From: Mycolicibacterium porcinum
GTDB lineage: Bacteria > Actinomycetota > Actinomycetes > Mycobacteriales > Mycobacteriaceae
DNA length: 64,000 bases
Direction: 5' to 3'
Assembly (NCBI GenBank): GCA_002086835.1
Contig: MVIG01000022.1
Span: forward strand, 22,125-86,124
Part shown: positions 32,721-41,383 of the stretch, one piece after another
Layout of the letters: every line of letters starts with the position of its first letter
How positions within the stretch are numbered: position 1 is the stretch's first letter
Notes under the pieces: model-generated
Seen by the model: only the letters and a program-made list of their open reading frames with translations
Database searches by the model: none
What the model was told of the DNA's origin: nothing
Position numbers and translations under genes: made by a program

Positions 32721-34210
32721 TGCAGGAAGACGCTCACTCGCCCGATGCGGGCATTCCCCGATTGCTGCGGTGCCGACGCCTGGGCGCCCGGCAGTTGGAT
32801 CGGATGGGCGGCCGGCTCCACGTACTGCGGCACGAAGGTGACGCTGACCTGATCGCTCCACCGGCCCTCGGCACTGAAACGCCGGTACAGCCCCGTGATA
32901 TCGAAGGCGAGCCGCATCCCGCCGTGCTCGTTGTCGGGATTGCTGGTTTCCTCGATCCCGAAAAACGCTGCGACGCCGACGAAATGGTCGTCATCGAGGG
33001 AAGGCTCACCGCCACCCACCGTGAGATACACCTTGTAGGTCACCCCAACCGGGGCCGGCGACGTCACGTCCTCGATCCGCAGGAACGCGCGGGACGCCGG
33101 TGTCGCCTCCTCCGCCAGAGGCCCGATCGGCGGCGCGATGCCGAACGTGACGTTGGTGGTCTCACCGGCGAGTGCGACCGCATTGTCGGATGCCCCGACG
33201 AGTTCCGGCGGGTTCTCGGGTGCGGGAGCGGTCGGCATGAGAGCCTCCAGTGCAACAGGGGCGGTGATGTCCTCATAGCGGTACCCGAGTTGGGTCGTGG
33301 TGTCGAGCACCTCTTGTACCGTCTCGCTCAGCGTCGCCCGGTTCTCGTCGTGGAAATGGAACGTCACGCCGCTCAGCCAGGCTGCCTCCGTGGTGTCGGC
33401 ACGGTCGGGCATCGTCCGCCAGATCTCCCAGACGCGGTCGATGTTGGCATGGTGCAGCCAGAAGATCGGATCCAGCGCGGCGGTGTTGAACGACCCCATG
33501 AGACCACCGACGCCCACGTGGACTGCGCCATGCGGGGTGCCCTCAAGCGGTCCCATCGCTGAGCCCGGGTCCTCGCCACCGTGACTGAATCCGGTCCGCC
33601 CACCGGCGAACCCGCCGATCCCGGCGAAGTCGATCGGCGCCAGGGCACTCGCCAGGTCGACATCGGAGACCGGCAACGACGAACCGTCGTTGAGGTTCCG
33701 ACCCGGCACCCACAGCGGATTGGGCGTCACACCGTCCGGCAGGGTGGTGTCGAGGAAGGCCTGCGGCAGGCGTCTGCGGGCCGGATCATCGCTGCTGTAG
33801 TTCCAATAGGGCAAAGCCCATGTCGCCTTCGTCTGTTCGTCGACGTCGTCCAGTTCCTGGACGGCCGCCCAGACGATCCGTTCGAACCACTGCAGATACA
33901 TCCGGTGCCACGGCAGGAAGTACCAGCAGAAGTGCTGGCATTGATTGCGGAAGTTGTCGGGATTCACTGTGGTGCCGTGGATGTCGGACTGGTATTGCCA
34001 CCCGATCGGGTCCAGCTGATCCGCATCGGTCCGGTCGATCAGCACCTGCACCGCCCTGGCATAGGCGTAGATGGTCGGGTGCCAGTGATCGATCTGGTCG
34101 AGCGTCCAGATGTTGTACCGGACCCGGGTGGCCACCTCGGCGACCGTGCCCTCGAGCCGAGGTGCGGCGGCACCGAGAGTGGCACCGGAATTGATGAGGT
34201 GTTCGGTCAT
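32717..34210 (-). CDS. Tyrosinase / polyphenol oxidase (type 3 copper protein)
   Basis: 497 residues. CuA histidines are H79 (SDIHGT), H93 and H102 (CQHFCWYFLPWHRMYLQWFE, tyrosinase signature 1). CuB histidines are H227 and H231 (TPHGAVH) and H254 (LDPIFWLHHANIDR, signature 2). A C-terminal extension from about residue 330 resembles the extra domain of plant-type polyphenol oxidases. It oxidises phenols or catechols to quinones with O2. No signal peptide is visible. The ATG at 34210 is chosen over one 63 bases upstream because it gives MTEHLINSGATLG with no low-complexity leader. No MelC1-type caddie gene is present; the coupled DUF2182 gene takes that position. Confidence 0.9.
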   Translation of the reverse strand: MTEHLINSGATLGAAAPRLEGTVAEVATRVRYNIWTLDQIDHWHPTIYAYARAVQVLIDRTDADQLDPIGWQYQSDIHGTTVNPDNFRNQCQHFCWYFLPWHRMYLQWFERIVWAAVQELDDVDEQTKATWALPYWNYSSDDPARRRLPQAFLDTTLPDGVTPNPLWVPGRNLNDGSSLPVSDVDLASALAPIDFAGIGGFAGGRTGFSHGGEDPGSAMGPLEGTPHGAVHVGVGGLMGSFNTAALDPIFWLHHANIDRVWEIWRTMPDRADTTEAAWLSGVTFHFHDENRATLSETVQEVLDTTTQLGYRYEDITAPVALEALMPTAPAPENPPELVGASDNAVALAGETTNVTFGIAPPIGPLAEEATPASRAFLRIEDVTSPAPVGVTYKVYLTVGGGEPSLDDDHFVGVAAFFGIEETSNPDNEHGGMRLAFDITGLYRRFSAEGRWSDQVSVTFVPQYVEPAAHPIQLPGAQASAPQQSGNARIGRVSVFLQ

Positions 34211-34346
34211 GGTTGGGACGTTAGGCATCCGCAGGCCAGGAGGCGCGCGTAGATCACTACCTGTATTCGGCACCGAGGTGGTCGCCGCAATTTTCGAGTA
34301 GCCGACTACGCACGAATTCGCCGCGCCCGGCCCGCATGATCAGGCC

Positions 34347-36011
34347 ATGAACGACAACGGGTTAGAAAGCTTCGCGCTACACAGTGCGGACAAGTACCAG
34401 GGTCCGGCGGTGCAGGCCATCAATGACGAAGCGGTGCGGCCCGACGCCGCCCCCGCCGTCGACGTGGCGACGCTCGATCCGGAATCCGCCGCGCGCCGTT
34501 ATCTGAATCAGATGATCGCCAGCCCCGAGGTGCCGACCATCACCGACAGCAGCGCGGGCCCGGGAACCGAGTACCGGGCCCTGGGCACCGAGTCCATACC
34601 GCTGACGGACTCCACTGTCGTCAAGTTCGCCCAGTACCGTCAGCGCATCCCGATCTACGGCTCACTGGTCACGATCGAGCTCGACGACGACAACAACATG
34701 CTGGCTGTGAATTCGGCGATCGGCAATCCCGACGGCGTCGACGCCGTCGCGACCGTATCGCCTGCCCAGGCTCAGGACGTGATCGTCAAGGACGCGGGCA
34801 AGGACGCGCTGCCGTTGCCGGAGCCGCCCCGGCTGTACTTCTACTTCGACAGCAGCGCCGACCCCGGCGTGTGGCGGCTGGTCTACATCGCCAAGAACGT
34901 GCAGCGGCACCGCGAGCGCACCTCGGACGGCCACCCGGAGACACTGCCGGAACTCTTCGACTACGTCGTCGACGCCCATTCCGGCGATCTGGTGGCCAAA
35001 CTTCCCCGGACCCAGACCATTTCGTGGACCTTGGAAGAACTGGACTCCACCGACGCGCTCGGACAGACCCGGCGGATCCGGGCCGAGCGCGACGAGAACG
35101 ACAACAAGCGCCTGGTAGACCCGACCCGGCGCATCGAGACCTACGATTTCGGCTTCCGCAGGATCGAGGCGCAGTTCCGTTCCCTGCCGGGTACCGCGCC
35201 GATCACCAACCCGCCCGCGCCATGGAGCCCGGCGGCCATCAGCGCGCACGCCAACGCCCAGGAGGTGGCCGACTACCTGCTGAACACGCTGCAACGCAAC
35301 GGGCTCGACAACCAGGGCGGTCCGTTCATCTCGTCCATCAACTGCACGTCGATTCAGGATCCGACGCCCCAGGAATGGCGCAACGCCGCCTGGATCGGCA
35401 CGCAGATGGTCTATGGCCAGCGCAGCGTGAACGGTGAGTTGCGATCGTATGCGGTGGCCGTGGACGTCGTCGCCCACGAGATGACGCACGGGCTGACCGA
35501 CAACACCGCCCGCCTCGAGTACAAGGGCGAATCCGGTGCCCTCAACGAGTCCTACTCGGACATCATGGGGACGATCATCGCCAACTCCCAGAAACCCGAC
35601 ATCGACAGCTGGAACTGGGAGATGGGCGAGGAACTCGACGGCACCGGGGTGCCCCTACGCGATCTGAGCGATCCGGCCCGGCGGGGCCAGCCCGCCCACA
35701 TGCGCGACTACGTGAACACCACCCGAGACAACGGCGGCGTACACACCAACAGCGGCATCCACAACAAGGCCGCGTACAACGTGATCAGCGCGAAGAACAG
35801 TCAAGGCCACCTGTTCACCCCGCAGGACGTCGCGACACTGTTCTATCTCGCTCTGACCCTTCACCTTTCGCGAACATCAGGATTCAGCGACAGTCGGCGT
35901 GCCGTCGAACTCGTGGCCAAGTCCCTGTTCCGCAAGGATCCGCCGGACGTTCTCGACGAGAAGGTCAGCGCCATCAGTGCTGCGTTCGAGGACGCCGGGA
36001 TCCAAGCCTGA
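34347..36011 (+). CDS. Thermolysin-family (M4) neutral metallopeptidase
   Basis: 554 residues. An N-terminal propeptide-like region (about 45-220, FTP/PepSY type) precedes the catalytic domain. Zinc ligands H377 and H381 lie in the HEMTH motif, with catalytic E378. The third ligand, E401 (GALNESYSD), has the 20-residue spacing of thermolysin. VHTNSGIHNKAAY carries the transition-state His. No signal peptide or lipobox can be seen at the N-terminus (MNDNGLESFA), which is unusual for this normally secreted family; export by another route or an intracellular role is possible. It is divergent from the tyrosinase gene by 136 bases. It ends three bases from the convergent ilvA gene. Confidence 0.9.
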   Translation: MNDNGLESFALHSADKYQGPAVQAINDEAVRPDAAPAVDVATLDPESAARRYLNQMIASPEVPTITDSSAGPGTEYRALGTESIPLTDSTVVKFAQYRQRIPIYGSLVTIELDDDNNMLAVNSAIGNPDGVDAVATVSPAQAQDVIVKDAGKDALPLPEPPRLYFYFDSSADPGVWRLVYIAKNVQRHRERTSDGHPETLPELFDYVVDAHSGDLVAKLPRTQTISWTLEELDSTDALGQTRRIRAERDENDNKRLVDPTRRIETYDFGFRRIEAQFRSLPGTAPITNPPAPWSPAAISAHANAQEVADYLLNTLQRNGLDNQGGPFISSINCTSIQDPTPQEWRNAAWIGTQMVYGQRSVNGELRSYAVAVDVVAHEMTHGLTDNTARLEYKGESGALNESYSDIMGTIIANSQKPDIDSWNWEMGEELDGTGVPLRDLSDPARRGQPAHMRDYVNTTRDNGGVHTNSGIHNKAAYNVISAKNSQGHLFTPQDVATLFYLALTLHLSRTSGFSDSRRAVELVAKSLFRKDPPDVLDEKVSAISAAFEDAGIQA

Positions 36012-36014
36012 GGC

Positions 36015-37307
36015 TCAGGTCAGATACCGGTACGTCGGGGACCCCGGCTCGAGCAACTCGACATGGATATCGGAATCCCGCATCCGGGCCAGCAGACCCT
36101 CCAGGTCGGTCGCTGCGCTCAACTCGACGCCGCACAACGCCTCACCGGTCTCCCGGTTGTTGCGCTTGACGTACTCGAACAGGGTGATGTCGTCGCCCGG
36201 CCCGAGGACCTCGTCGAGGAAGCGTCGCAATGCCCCGGGCTCCTGAGGAAAGTCGACCAGGAAATAGTGCTTGAGGCCCAGATGCACCAGTGACCGTTCG
36301 ACCACCTCGTTGTACCGGGAGACATCGTTGTTGCCACCGGAGATCAGGCAGACCACGGTCGAACCGGGCTCGATGTCGGCTTCCAGCAATGCCGTCACCG
36401 ACAGCGCACCTGCGGGCTCGGCGATGATGCCGTCGTTCTGGTACAGGTCGAGCATCGCGGTACAGACAGCGCCCTCGTCGACCGTGGTGAGAGCGACCAT
36501 GTCGCCTGCCGCGGCCAGCGCGGCATAGGGCAGCGCCCCAGCCCGCGCCACCGCCGCGCCGTCGACGAACTGATCGACGTGTTCGAGGGTCACCGGTTCT
36601 CCCGCCGCGAGGGCGGCGATCATCGACGCGGCCCCCGCGGGCTCCACACCGAGCACCGACGTACCCGAGGCGCGCTCAGCGAGGTACGTGGTGATACCGG
36701 CGATGCAGCCGCCGCCCCCGACGGGGACGATCACCAGGTCCGGCTCTTCATCGAGCTGTTCGAGCAGTTCGGCGGCGATGGTGCCCTGGCCCGCCATCGT
36801 GCGCACGTCGTCATACGGGGGTACCAGAGTGGCTCCGGTACGCGCGACGTCGTCCAGCGCTGCGGCCGCGGCCAGGTCATATGTCGACCCGACGGCGATC
36901 AGCTCGATGAACTCACGGCCGTGGTACCGAATCCGGTCCCGCTTCTGCTTCGGGGTCTTGGCCGGCACGTACACCCGGCCGTGGGTCCGCATGGACCGAC
37001 AGGCCATCGCGAAGCCCTGGGCGTGATTACCGGCCGACGAGCACACCACTCCGGCGGCCAGTTCTTCGGCCGAGAGCTGAGCCATCAGGTTGAAGGCCCC
37101 GCGCGCCTTGTAGGAACGCACCGCCTGCAGGTCCTCGCGCTTGAGGTAGACGTTGGCGCCGGTCGCCTCTGAAAGACGCTCGTTGAACTGCAGCGGGCTG
37201 CGGGTGACCACCCCGGAAATTCGCTCGGCGGCCTCATCGATGTCGGCGGCAGTCAGGGGCGCGGCCAGCGGGGACACTCGGGAGCCTTTGCTCAGATCGG
37301 CAGTCAC
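36015..37307 (-). CDS. ilvA: Threonine dehydratase (deaminase) IlvA
   Basis: 430-residue PLP enzyme converting threonine to 2-oxobutyrate, the first step toward isoleucine. The PLP lysine is K67 in SYKARGAFN. SSAGNHAQGFA and the glycine-rich VPVGGGGCIAG loop bind the cofactor phosphate. The C-terminal regulatory part (about 340-430, HYFLVDFPQEPGALRRFLDE) is a single ACT-like domain, the short form known from actinobacteria and Bacillus. It corresponds to Rv1559 next to the tre genes, but here an inserted tyrosinase/protease region separates them. Confidence 0.94.
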   Translation of the reverse strand: MTADLSKGSRVSPLAAPLTAADIDEAAERISGVVTRSPLQFNERLSEATGANVYLKREDLQAVRSYKARGAFNLMAQLSAEELAAGVVCSSAGNHAQGFAMACRSMRTHGRVYVPAKTPKQKRDRIRYHGREFIELIAVGSTYDLAAAAALDDVARTGATLVPPYDDVRTMAGQGTIAAELLEQLDEEPDLVIVPVGGGGCIAGITTYLAERASGTSVLGVEPAGAASMIAALAAGEPVTLEHVDQFVDGAAVARAGALPYAALAAAGDMVALTTVDEGAVCTAMLDLYQNDGIIAEPAGALSVTALLEADIEPGSTVVCLISGGNNDVSRYNEVVERSLVHLGLKHYFLVDFPQEPGALRRFLDEVLGPGDDITLFEYVKRNNRETGEALCGVELSAATDLEGLLARMRDSDIHVELLEPGSPTYRYLT

Positions 37308-37435
37308 CGTTCAATGGTGCCACTGGCCAGGCGTTTCACCTCAGGTGGGTGGGCCGACCCACCCGATCGAGCACCAAATCGCGAAAATCCGCCATATGCG
37401 GTTACTCCGGTCGCGGAACTGGGAAAATAACCGTC

Positions 37436-37864
37436 ATGCGGCACTTCCAGCAGCAGCTGGCGACGTGCACGGTCTTGGTCACCGCGCTGGCGACGTCCGC
37501 ATGCACGACACACACCAGCATCCCGGCCGACGCCTACACAGCGCGGGTTGTCATCAACAACGAGCAGCTCCCGGAGACGTACTCGGTGGAGTGCACGCAG
37601 GTCAACTGGTTCTGGACCATCGAAACGCTGCCGAAAACACCGGGCTTCGCCGCCATCATCCAGACCGGCGGCACCATCGCGCCGAAGGTGTTCCGGATCG
37701 ACGGCCTGGCCGGTTTCACGGGCAGCTCGTATCGCGCGACGTCGGACAGCCAGGCCGGCATCAAGGGCACCACATTCCACATCAGCGGGACCGCGCTCGG
37801 GTCGTTCGCCGACCGTCCCACCAGGCGTGCCGAGGTCCAGTTCCGGATGGACGCCACCTGCTGA
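37436..37864 (+). CDS. LpqH-family (19 kDa antigen-like) lipoprotein
   Basis: 142 residues with a lipoprotein signal: MRHFQQQLATCTVLVTALAT followed by the lipobox end SAC, so the mature protein starts at a lipidated Cys near residue 23. The body matches the mycobacterial 19 kDa family (PF05481), with a conserved beta-rich domain, GTTFHISGTALG near the end, and two further cysteines likely forming a disulfide (VECTQV and the terminal DATC). It would be anchored at the cell envelope. Function of the family is unclear, with a role in immune recognition known for LpqH. The ATG at 37436 is used because it directly precedes the signal peptide. Confidence 0.82.
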   Translation: MRHFQQQLATCTVLVTALATSACTTHTSIPADAYTARVVINNEQLPETYSVECTQVNWFWTIETLPKTPGFAAIIQTGGTIAPKVFRIDGLAGFTGSSYRATSDSQAGIKGTTFHISGTALGSFADRPTRRAEVQFRMDATC

Positions 37865-37944
37865 CGCCTCTGGACCGATAAAGCGACACGCCTGATCGAA
37901 GGTTTCGGCTGGCCGAAATCAGAGTTGCGAGCTATCGTCAATCT

Positions 37945-38175
37945 ATGACCACCGCCGGGAACTTTCGCAGCGCCACCTCCCGGGCCGATCACCAGGTCGA
38001 CATCGCCGGGGTGCCCTGGCCGACCTACAAGCTGATCGCCCTGGCGATCGGCGCCCTGGTGCTGGTGGTCGTCGGCCTGGCGACCATGACCGCGGCGCCC
38101 GCCGTTCTCTCGGCTGCCGCAGCCACCATCGTGGTGTGGCTGGGGCTGGGCCACATCTCGCCTTCTGATCACTGA
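37945..38175 (+). CDS. Small membrane protein of unknown function
   Basis: 76 residues with two hydrophobic segments (YKLIALAIGALVLVVVGLAT and APAVLSAAAATIVVWLGLGH) after a polar 28-residue N-terminus. I do not recognise the family. A TATCGT hexamer six bases before the ATG fits a leaderless mycobacterial promoter, which supports it as a real gene. Its 3' end overlaps the convergent SRPBCC gene by seven bases. Confidence 0.65.
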   Translation: MTTAGNFRSATSRADHQVDIAGVPWPTYKLIALAIGALVLVVVGLATMTAAPAVLSAAAATIVVWLGLGHISPSDH

Positions 38176-38573
38176 CCTTCCAGCAGCCCCCGCAGCGACT
38201 CCAGGTCGGCCGCCACCGCGGCAACATCCGCCTCGAACTGTTCATCGGTCACGCCCGGCCGCTGCCGGACCGTGAACACGACTTCACACGCCGTCGCGTC
38301 CAGGCCGGCCGGAACCACCCGCATCGGGTTGTACACGGCCTCACCCGAGGGCAGCCGGACCACGTGATCGAGCACGCCCAGCGCGTTCGTCGCCGTGAAC
38401 TCGACGGTGACCTCGCCCATTGGCGAATCCGCCACCCATCCTCGCGCGGTCAGGCGCAGCCCACCCTCGGCCAGCCCTGCCGCCCACGTGGCCAACTGCC
38501 GTGGATCGGAGGCGTAGGAGTACACCGCGTCGGGGGCGACGTCGATCCACACGCTGACATGTCTGCTCCGCAT
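38169..38573 (-). CDS. SRPBCC (START-like) family protein
   Basis: 134 residues of the polyketide-cyclase/START-like fold: VSVWIDVAPDAVYSYASDPR at the N-terminus and a C-terminal amphipathic helix (DVAAVAADLESLRGLL). The fold binds hydrophobic ligands in a cavity. No catalytic residues can be assigned. The ATG at 38573 is chosen because the longer frame upstream lacks this fold and overlaps the divergent methyltransferase. Confidence 0.75.
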   Translation of the reverse strand: MRSRHVSVWIDVAPDAVYSYASDPRQLATWAAGLAEGGLRLTARGWVADSPMGEVTVEFTATNALGVLDHVVRLPSGEAVYNPMRVVPAGLDATACEVVFTVRQRPGVTDEQFEADVAAVAADLESLRGLLEGQ

Positions 38574-38674
38574 GGTTCTACCGTAGGCCACCTCACCTGC
38601 CCACCTGGGATCGCAAGGGCGGTAAACGTTTTCGCCCAGCTGTTCAGCCGGCCGGCGGGTGTACCGTCGGGCTT

Positions 38675-39508
38675 GTGGGTATCGCGACGACGGGCCTGAC
38701 CCCCGTAGAGGAAACCGCATTCCTGACTCTGTACGCCAGAGCGCTCGACAGCCGGTGGGCCCGCCCGATCCTCGGCGACACCATGGCCGACGAGACGGTC
38801 GGACAACTGGAGTACGACTTTGCCGGTCTCGGGGTACAGACCAGTGTGGTCTGCCAGTCGGCGCTGCGCGCCAAGATGCTCGACGACCGGGTCCGGGCGT
38901 TCGTGGCCGACCATCCCGACGCCGTGGTGGTCGATCTCGGCGGGGGCCTCGACAGTGGCGTACACCGAGTCTCACCGCCGGCCACGGTCGACTGGTACAG
39001 CGTGGATCTGCCGGGGATCAGCGAACTGCGCGACCGCGTCATCCCGCCTCTCCCCCAGGCGCACACCGTTGCCGCATCGCTGGCCGACCCGGACTGGACC
39101 GACCCGATTCCCTCCGACCGCCCCACGATCCTGGTGGCGGACGGGTTGTTCGCGTTCCTCGCCGAGCCGGTGATCGCGGGCATCTTCAGGAAGATCACCG
39201 ATCACTTCGAGTCCGGGGATGTCGCGTTCAACGACTACGGCCGCATCGGGTGGATGAGTAGGGCTGCGCTGAAGTTCTTCCCCGCCAAGATGTTCAAGGA
39301 CGTCGGAAGCCAGTGGGGCTACCCAGGTTTCAAGGACGCCCACCACCCCGAAACCTGGGCCCCGCGACTGCATCTCGTCGAGGAAGCCAGCCTGACCGGT
39401 CAACCCGAGGTCGACCTCTTCCCCGGCATGCTGCGCATCGCCACGCGCGTCAGCGGCCTCAGTAAGGCCACCGCCCGTAAGGCGCGCATCCTGCGGTACC
39501 GGTTCTGA
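38675..39508 (+). CDS. SAM-dependent methyltransferase of the LCM/TcmP-like O-methyltransferase family
   Basis: 277 residues. The SAM-binding motif I is VVVDLGGGLDSGVHR (about 88-102), and VDWYSVDLPGISELRD carries the acidic ribose-binding motif. ILVADGLFAFLAE is a later conserved strand. This layout is the leucine-carboxyl-methyltransferase-like group that includes TcmP-type O-methyltransferases. The acceptor is unknown. The start is the GTG at 38675, 102 bases from the divergent SRPBCC gene. The LLM oxidoreductase follows 63 bases downstream. Confidence 0.8.
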   Translation: MGIATTGLTPVEETAFLTLYARALDSRWARPILGDTMADETVGQLEYDFAGLGVQTSVVCQSALRAKMLDDRVRAFVADHPDAVVVDLGGGLDSGVHRVSPPATVDWYSVDLPGISELRDRVIPPLPQAHTVAASLADPDWTDPIPSDRPTILVADGLFAFLAEPVIAGIFRKITDHFESGDVAFNDYGRIGWMSRAALKFFPAKMFKDVGSQWGYPGFKDAHHPETWAPRLHLVEEASLTGQPEVDLFPGMLRIATRVSGLSKATARKARILRYRF

Positions 39509-39571
39509 CCGGTGGTCGCCATTACCCATGAGGTAGTCGACCGAACCGGCACCTCACGTCATCGTTGAAGC

Positions 39572-40474
39572 ATGTCGCTGTCCATCGGGATCATGCTGCC
39601 GAGCCGTGAAACCGCGATGACGGGGCGTCACGATGCGCGGGGACTGATCGAATTCGCCCGGATCGCGGAGGAATCGGGGTTCGACTCGGTGTGGACGGGC
39701 GATTCCGTTTTGGCCCGCACCCGCGTTGATCCGCTGACACTGCTCGCCGCGGTGAGTGTCGGCACCTCCCGGGTAGGGCTCGGCACCGCCGCACTGATCG
39801 GCCCGTTGCGCCCACCGTTGCTGACCGCCGCGCAGGCCGCTGCGGTCGACCAGCTCTCGGGTGGACGGCTGATCCTCGGCCTGGGCTCCGGATCTCCACT
39901 GCCGGAGAGCCGTCGTGAATTCGAGGCGCTGGCAATGCCGTTCAGTGGCCGGGCCCGACGCCTCGATGAGGCCGTTCGGTCGTGGCGGCAGGGGTGGTCG
40001 GGCGAAACCGGATTCAGCGGCCTACCGCCCGCCCGCGCGGGCGGGCCGCCGCTGTGGCTGGCCGGCGGAGACTCCGACCGGGTGATCACGCGGGTGGCCG
40101 AGGATTACGACGGTTGGCTGCCCTACGTCCCCGATGCCGGCGCCTACGCGCGGGCCTGGACGCGCATCGGTGAGTTGACGTCGCGCCCGATCACACCCGC
40201 GCTGTACGCCACGGTGTGCATCGATGCCGACCGCCGGCGCGCCCATGACACACTCGACACCTACACCAGGGCCTACTACCGCCAACCGCTCGATGTGATG
40301 AGTTCGTTTCAGGCGATCTGTGGTGGATCCGCCAAGGAATGCGCGGACTGGCTGGCCGACTACATCGAGGCCGGGGCGCGACACCTGGTGCTGCGGATCG
40401 GTGTGCTCGATCCGCATCCGCGCATGATCGGCGACGAGCTGCTGCCGCTACTGCGTCAAGCCGGTAGTTCGTGA
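39572..40474 (+). CDS. LLM-class (luciferase-like) flavin- or F420-dependent oxidoreductase
   Basis: 300-residue TIM-barrel oxidoreductase of the bacterial luciferase superfamily. GLIEFARIAEESGFDSVWTG at the N-terminus, RVGLGTAALIGPLRPPLLTA and RLILGLGSGSP are the usual cofactor-contacting strands; LWLAGGDSDRVI follows. The mycobacterial members mostly use F420, but the sequence alone does not separate FMN from F420 use. The substrate is unknown. Its end overlaps the convergent MerR gene by 19 bases. Confidence 0.85.
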   Translation: MSLSIGIMLPSRETAMTGRHDARGLIEFARIAEESGFDSVWTGDSVLARTRVDPLTLLAAVSVGTSRVGLGTAALIGPLRPPLLTAAQAAAVDQLSGGRLILGLGSGSPLPESRREFEALAMPFSGRARRLDEAVRSWRQGWSGETGFSGLPPARAGGPPLWLAGGDSDRVITRVAEDYDGWLPYVPDAGAYARAWTRIGELTSRPITPALYATVCIDADRRRAHDTLDTYTRAYYRQPLDVMSSFQAICGGSAKECADWLADYIEAGARHLVLRIGVLDPHPRMIGDELLPLLRQAGSS

Positions 40475-40845
40475 TGAATCCCGCACGTACACAACTCGAT
40501 CGACGGGCACGTGCACCGCATCCCCCACTCGATGATGGCCCGCGCCCGAGCCAGTGCCTCCAATTGCTCATCGATCTCGGCCAGTTTGGTCTGCGCCAGC
40601 TCACGAGCCATCGGCCGGCCCGGTGTGTCGTCCTTCAGCAGCAGCCCGATCTCGGTCAACGAGAATCCGGCCGTCTTACACAACCTGATCACCTCCAGGC
40701 GCATCAGGACCGACTCCTGATAGCGACGCTGCCCGCCGACACGCTGCGGCGCGGGTAACAGTCCGACCTGCTCGTAATAACGCAGTGCGGTCTGGGCGAC
40801 GCCGCTCCGCTGCGTGACGTCCCCGATGGTCAGCATCGCGCCCAT
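40456..40845 (-). CDS. MerR-family regulator with a C-terminal four-cysteine cluster
   Basis: 129 residues. The N-terminal winged helix (about 4-70) includes LTIGDVTQRSGVAQTALRYY, and a dimerisation coiled helix (80-105) follows. Cysteines C111, C113, C119 and C121 form a C-x-C-x5-C-x-C cluster near the end, in the place where SoxR-type members bind an iron-sulfur cluster or others bind metal. The spacing differs from SoxR, so the signal (redox, metal or ligand) is open. It is divergent from a PPOX-family gene across a perfect palindrome. The ATG at residue 4 is an alternative start. Confidence 0.87.
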   Translation of the reverse strand: MGAMLTIGDVTQRSGVAQTALRYYEQVGLLPAPQRVGGQRRYQESVLMRLEVIRLCKTAGFSLTEIGLLLKDDTPGRPMARELAQTKLAEIDEQLEALARARAIIEWGMRCTCPSIELCTCGIHHELPA

Positions 40846-40865
40846 CTGTCCTCCTCACCGAGCTT

Positions 40866-40887
40866 GACTTAGAGTCAACTCTAAGTC
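40866..40887. promoter_or_regulatory. MerR-type operator between the merR gene and the PPOX gene
   Basis: GACTTAGAGT (40866-40875) and ACTCTAAGTC (40878-40887) form a perfect 10-base inverted repeat with a two-base centre. TTGACT at 40864-40869 can serve as -35. A hexamer 19 bases further on (40889-40894) would be the -10, the long spacer typical of MerR-activated promoters. Transcription would then start at or near the ATG at 40901. Confidence 0.75.
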
Positions 40888-40900
40888 GTTGACTGGCTGC

Positions 40901-41383
40901 ATGCCGCATACCGACACCACTCTTGAGACTCTCGGCCGTTCCCACTACGCGCTGCTGCGCAGCTACCGCCGCGACGGTACCGCTGTCGACACCCCGATCT
41001 GGTTCGTCCTCGACGGCCGAAGCGCGCTGTTCCGCACCAAGATCGGTCCGAAAACCCGCAGGCTCACCAACCGGCCGGATGTCGAATTGGTGGTCTGCGA
41101 CTACAAGGGGCGCATCACCGGGAGCACCTGGCTGACCGGCCGGGCCACCGTACTCGGAGGCGACGATGCCCAAGCCGCCAACCGCGCCCTGCACCGGCGC
41201 TACGGATGGCAGTGGAACATCGTGCCGCTACTCAAGATCCCCGGCATCACCAACGTGCACAGCAGCCTTCCGCTGCGGGAGAAGCTGCGACGGGCCCGTG
41301 ACCGTGCGTTGTGGCCCGACAGCGCCATCGTCCGGGTGGAGTTGGCCGCTACCCCAGGCAACCAGGACCGAGTAACGCCTTGA
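40901..41383 (+). CDS. PPOX-class (pyridoxamine-oxidase-like, probably F420-dependent) oxidoreductase
   Basis: 160 residues of the split-barrel flavin/F420-binding fold. [20 protein letters not shown] and [20 protein letters not shown] are the first strands, followed by the basic [17 protein letters not shown] that contacts the cofactor phosphates in this family. Mycobacterial members often bind F420; that is inference here. It is divergent from the MerR gene and probably its main target. A TTG codon 12 bases upstream is in frame, but the ATG at 40901 gives the better protein start and fits the promoter spacing. Its end overlaps the convergent dnaE1 gene. Confidence 0.8.
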   Translation: MPHTDTTLETLGRSHYALLRSYRRDGTAVDTPIWFVLDGRSALFRTKIGPKTRRLTNRPDVELVVCDYKGRITGSTWLTGRATVLGGDDAQAANRALHRRYGWQWNIVPLLKIPGITNVHSSLPLREKLRRARDRALWPDSAIVRVELAATPGNQDRVTP

